Below, in pieces: positions 60,793 to 64,000 of a stretch of 64,000 bases of DNA. Positions within the stretch are counted from its first letter, which is position 1. Each line of letters begins with the position of its first letter. This stretch comes from Chondromyces crocatus (GTDB taxonomy: Bacteria; Myxococcota_A; Polyangia; Polyangiales; Polyangiaceae), in assembly GCF_001189295.1 (NCBI RefSeq), contig NZ_CP012159.1, positions 8,540,501 to 8,604,500 of the forward strand, given 5' to 3'. The notes beneath the pieces were generated by a model. That model was not told where the DNA came from. It did no database searches and saw only the letters and a list, made by a program, of their open reading frames with translations. The translations under genes were made by a program, and so were the position numbers.

Positions 60793-61929
60793 TCACGGCG
60801 ACATGCGCACACGCCGCTGCCAGAACGCCCCTCCCACCCAGCGCCGCTCCTGCCCGTAGAACAGCGCCAGGTTCTCCCGGTACGCGGCGTGAATGGCCTC
60901 CAGCCGCGCCAGGTACCGCGCGACGCCTCCACCATCACCCGAGCGCCACGCGAGCAAGGCCTCCCCCGCCCGTAGCCCCGTGTAGAGCGCGTTCATCATT
61001 CCCTGCGACGAGAGCGGGTCGAACGACAGCGCGGCATCGCCCACCGCCAGCCATCCTTCCCCTCCGAAGCGATCCAGGCGCGCGCTCCCCGCATCGATCC
61101 CGCGTGGACGCCCACCCATCACGTACCCATGCCGCGCCAGCACCTCCTGCACGGCCCTCGTCTCGCGGACCCGCGCACCGAACCCCTCCTCGGACAGCAG
61201 GACTTTCCGGTCCGCCAGATCCGGATCCGTCAGAAAGGCCACCACCCGCTCCCCTGACGGCACCCGCGCCGAGTACCACCACCCGGCTCGCTCCGCCTCG
61301 ATCAGCGTGCGCCCGTCCCGATCCGCCAGCGTCGACGCCCCCCACATGGCCTCGCCCCGTGACCGGAAGCGCACGAAGAACGCCACCAGCGCATCCTCCT
61401 GCGACCGCGATGCGCCCAGCCGCCGCGCGACCGCGCTCGACCTCCCCGTGGCATCGATCAGCGCGTCGCACGACAGCGTGAGCGCCTCCTCGCCCTCGAC
61501 GACCCGCAGCGCGAACCCACCTCCAGGCGCCCGCTCCACATCACCGATCCGTGCCCTCCCGAGCACCTCCGCCCCGACGTCGCGCGCCGCAACCCGCAGC
61601 GACGCATCGAACCGGGCCCGATCCACGTGCCAGCCGGCGCCATTCACGCCGAACAGGAAGTCGGTCCCTCGCAGCGCCACGTCTCCCCACGCCGACACGT
61701 TCCCGTGACAGCGCAGATGCCCGTCGGCCTCGACGCGCTCCAGCACCCCCAGATCACGAAGCAGCGGCCGCGCCGCGGGAGGCAGCGCCTCGCCCACGCG
61801 GAACGCCCCCTCCGCAGCCGCATCCACCAGGAGCACGTCCCTCCCCGCCCTGGCGAGCACGATGGCCGCAGCCGCCCCCGCCGGCCCTCCACCCGCGATC
61901 ACCACCTCGTGATGTCGATGGCGCTTCAC
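60793..61929 (-). CDS. lodB: LodB-like FAD-dependent oxidoreductase
   Basis: A 378-residue flavoprotein of the PHBH/tryptophan-halogenase-like group. GGGPAGAAAAIVLARAGRDV binds ADP of FAD, FRVGEALPPAARPLLRDLGV follows, AGWHVDRARFDASLRVAARD contains the substrate-side strand, and WLAVGDAALSFDPLSSQGMM is the second FAD motif. Its GTG start overlaps the stop of the lodA-like gene (GTGA), a coupled arrangement typical of lodAB operons. LodB-type proteins are needed to build the cysteine tryptophylquinone cofactor in the LodA partner (established for Marinomonas). Free use on other substrates cannot be ruled out. Confidence 0.87.
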   Translation of the reverse strand: MKRHRHHEVVIAGGGPAGAAAAIVLARAGRDVLLVDAAAEGAFRVGEALPPAARPLLRDLGVLERVEADGHLRCHGNVSAWGDVALRGTDFLFGVNGAGWHVDRARFDASLRVAARDVGAEVLGRARIGDVERAPGGGFALRVVEGEEALTLSCDALIDATGRSSAVARRLGASRSQEDALVAFFVRFRSRGEAMWGASTLADRDGRTLIEAERAGWWYSARVPSGERVVAFLTDPDLADRKVLLSEEGFGARVRETRAVQEVLARHGYVMGGRPRGIDAGSARLDRFGGEGWLAVGDAALSFDPLSSQGMMNALYTGLRAGEALLAWRSGDGGGVARYLARLEAIHAAYRENLALFYGQERRWVGGAFWQRRVRMSP

Positions 61930-64000
61930 GTCTTCTTCGGCAACCGCACGGGGAGTGGCGCATGCCGCAGCGCCTCCTCGGAGCCCCAGCCAGCCTCCTG
62001 CACCGCGCGTCGCCTCAGCACCTCACGCGGGAGCCTCCGCCCTCCGGGCACGCCCAGCGGCTCCGCCATCGGCAGCACGCCCGGCGTCGGCGGCTCCACG
62101 CCCTTCCCGAAGGAGGCCACGCCCATGACCGGTGGGAAATCGCGGTCCCCCTCGACCCCTCTCCTCAGCTCCACCAGACCCATCCCTCCGAACACCTCGA
62201 CCATCTGCTCCATCTGCTCGACCGTCGTCCCCTTCAACGGCGCCACCCAGGACGCGCGGCGCGCGAAGGCGGCGAGGCGCTCCTCCCGTGGCAGCCTCGG
62301 GTTCATGACCTTCTCGTACGCCGCTGGTGTCAGCACATGGTTCGGCACCCGCGCGGGCCAGAAGGAAGGGACGAACGGGTCGTAGTCCGGATCGTAGCCG
62401 GAGCGGCAGTACGCGGTGTCCGCCTGCCACGGGAGCCCCATCCAGCGCGTCAGGTCCCCCGGCCCTTGTGCATGCAAGGGCCCTGCAGACGACAGGACCA
62501 CCGCCTGGGTCAGCGTCGCGCCGTGATCCGGCTCGGGCTCTCCAGACGGCCGCTGTCGAATACGGAATGGCGCCGAATACATCGAGAGGTGCCGCATCGG
62601 CCAGGTCAGCTCGCAGCCAGGATGGAAGGCGTCAGCGAGACAGGCATCGAGCGCCGCCCGATCGAGCATCGCGGGCTGCTCTGCGAGCGGCACCTGCTCG
62701 ATTTCCCGTGGCAGCTCTCGCTGCGGATCCCAGTCGGCCACGAAATCACCGGCGGCCCACAACTCGAGGACGCGGTACTGGGTCGGCGAGACCGCCGCAT
62801 TCTGACGCGGAGACTCACCAGCGGGCACCTCCATCGCGTCGCCATAGAGCCAGGGCCACGGGAGCTGATCCCCATTCGCCTGCCCCGGATCGCGGAACGC
62901 CTGGAGCACCTGCCGACGCAGCTCACCATAGATGTCGTATTCACCTTCAGCAGGCTTCGCCGCCAGCTTCTGCACGTACTCGGGATCCTCGAAATGGTTC
63001 GCTCCACCCCACCCGAACTGGGTCGCGAACCCCTGGTTGACCCACTGATGCTCCGTCAATCGCTGCAGGATCGGGTACACATCCCGCTGGAACGACACCT
63101 GCGCCGGAAGACGGAGCCACTCGTTTTGCACGTACAGATCGAACATCAGATCGTACAGCGTGCGCACCGCGGTCACCGTCGGCGCATAGTTGGGCGGCGC
63201 AGTCACCACCCAGGCTGGCTCCACGGGGATGCGCTGCCCCTCGATGCGCACCTCGGCCGTCACGGGACCATCGGACGTATCGTCGTACCAGCCATCGGCA
63301 TTGATGAAGCTGTCCTCGTCCGACGGAATGTAGATGGGCTTCCCCTCCGGCGACGCCGACTTGCCATGACCCCCGAGAAAGACGAGGCGCCCCGCCTCGT
63401 CGGTCCTCAACTCACCGAGGTAGACCTCTTCCTCCTGAAACTTCCCCCGGAACTGCGTGGCCTCCCCTCTTTGCTCCTTGCCACGGATGGAACGCGCCCC
63501 CCCGTCGATGGTCAACACGTCGCGCGCTGGCCCCTCCACCGAAGCATTGCGCAGCGGCAGCGCCACCGACGCCGCCTCCGGGATATCCAGCGAAAGCTGC
63601 CACCGGTACCAGCTCGCCTTCCGGTTCGCGACGTGGACCGTCCACGTGATGTCGGCCCAGTCCGCGGTCAGCTCACGGATCAGCTCCCCGGCCGCGTTGT
63701 AGCCATAGATGCGGAACCGCGCCGCCTGCCGCTTCAGGGCCCCCTCGTCGTCGCGATGCTCGAGGGGCCCTTCTCCCGGCGGCGTCGTCACCTCCGGCCC
63801 GTAGAAGATGCCGGACGCGCTGTTGCCGACCCTCGCCACCCCGATCGCCGGATGAATCGCAGCCCGCACGATCTTCGTGTCCTTCGCGGGTGGATAGTCA
63901 CCTCCCGGGCACGCTGATTTCGACTTCGTCTTCTTCCCCTCCTGCTCGGCGCCCTCGAGCCCTGCGCACCACGAGAGCGCCCGCGGTTCGACCGGCTCGC
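61926..64000 (-). CDS. lodA: LodA-like CTQ-dependent amino-acid oxidase (N terminus beyond the window)
   Basis: At least 690 residues; the frame is open to the right edge and the start lies outside or very near it. Conserved LodA features: AAIHPAIGVARVGNSASGIF near the N terminus, WYDDTSDGPVTAEVRIEG, ANHFEDPEYVQ, HPGCELTWPMRHLSMYSAPF with the cofactor cysteine, and SFWPARVPNHVL with the cofactor tryptophan. In Marinomonas LodA these residues form cysteine tryptophylquinone and the enzyme makes hydrogen peroxide from lysine; GoxA relatives use glycine. The product is antimicrobial, fitting a predatory lifestyle. The visible upstream part is Lys/Ser-rich (KKTKSKSACPGGDYPPAKDT). Confidence 0.9.
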   Translation of the reverse strand, partial: EPVEPRALSWCAGLEGAEQEGKKTKSKSACPGGDYPPAKDTKIVRAAIHPAIGVARVGNSASGIFYGPEVTTPPGEGPLEHRDDEGALKRQAARFRIYGYNAAGELIRELTADWADITWTVHVANRKASWYRWQLSLDIPEAASVALPLRNASVEGPARDVLTIDGGARSIRGKEQRGEATQFRGKFQEEEVYLGELRTDEAGRLVFLGGHGKSASPEGKPIYIPSDEDSFINADGWYDDTSDGPVTAEVRIEGQRIPVEPAWVVTAPPNYAPTVTAVRTLYDLMFDLYVQNEWLRLPAQVSFQRDVYPILQRLTEHQWVNQGFATQFGWGGANHFEDPEYVQKLAAKPAEGEYDIYGELRRQVLQAFRDPGQANGDQLPWPWLYGDAMEVPAGESPRQNAAVSPTQYRVLELWAAGDFVADWDPQRELPREIEQVPLAEQPAMLDRAALDACLADAFHPGCELTWPMRHLSMYSAPFRIRQRPSGEPEPDHGATLTQAVVLSSAGPLHAQGPGDLTRWMGLPWQADTAYCRSGYDPDYDPFVPSFWPARVPNHVLTPAAYEKVMNPRLPREERLAAFARRASWVAPLKGTTVEQMEQMVEVFGGMGLVELRRGVEGDRDFPPVMGVASFGKGVEPPTPGVLPMAEPLGVPGGRRLPREVLRRRAVQEAGWGSEEALRHAPLPVRLPKKT

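Overview
The window is high-GC DNA whose gene content points to a myxobacterium, most likely of the Sorangium/Polyangium/Chondromyces side (inference). The signs are several Ser/Thr protein kinases with unusual sensor regions, an FHA-sigma54 activator, many secreted lipoproteins, a lipoprotein with DUF4215-type Cys-rich repeats, Uma2-type proteins, long non-coding gaps and many minisatellites.

Layout. 1-4.3 kb: end of an unknown gene, a secreted GH16 beta-glucanase with ricin-type lectin repeats and a strong hairpin terminator, then a WYL regulator, an NmrA-like epimerase and a decayed phytanoyl-CoA dioxygenase. 4.3-9.0 kb (minus strand): an FMN-binding oxidase-like protein and two copies of a methyltransferase + FemX/BioF2-type acyltransferase cassette, one copy decayed. 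9.2-13.6 kb: a lineage-specific protein with an internal duplication, short tandem repeats, a possible toxin-like/zinc-ribbon ORF, and two small exported proteins that share a ~235-bp upstream leader. 13.8-19.4 kb: signalling block, an FHA-sigma54 activator facing two overlapping membrane kinases with LamG and beta-propeller-like sensor regions. 19.7-25.5 kb: two Uma2 paralogues, an NAD(P)-binding protein, a DUF3089 hydrolase, a nine-copy 42-bp minisatellite and an unknown protein. 25.6-28.2 kb: a nucleotidyltransferase with a helical tail and an ABC-F ATPase.

28.4-35.8 kb is the most unusual part. It is a cluster of envelope proteins: an Asp-rich exported protein, two paralogous outer-membrane barrels, a DUF3570 barrel, DUF4266, DUF2271 and two lipoproteins with heme-binding-like CxxCH/Cx4CH motifs. 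Two distant promoters in it share the same -35/-10 spacing and an AT-rich Fur-like palindrome, and an inverted ~160-bp repeat frames its left part. I read it as a metal-responsive envelope electron-transfer or metal-handling module.

35.8-52.8 kb: RsgA, an alpha/beta hydrolase, a third kinase, an S1P-lyase-like PLP enzyme, a lipoprotein, an orphan SMC/RecF-like ATPase, an aldo/keto reductase, small membrane proteins, phosphoglucomutase, a thioredoxin lipoprotein, an FmdE-like lipoprotein lacking its usual metal ligands and a TerB_N protein. 53-64 kb: the Cys-rich-repeat lipoprotein, a VOC protein, a DPP-IV-like peptidase, tRNA-Pro(TGG) followed by a compositionally distinct gene, a methyltransferase, and a lodB-lodA pair (a quinoprotein amino-acid oxidase and its flavoprotein partner). 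lodA runs off the right edge.
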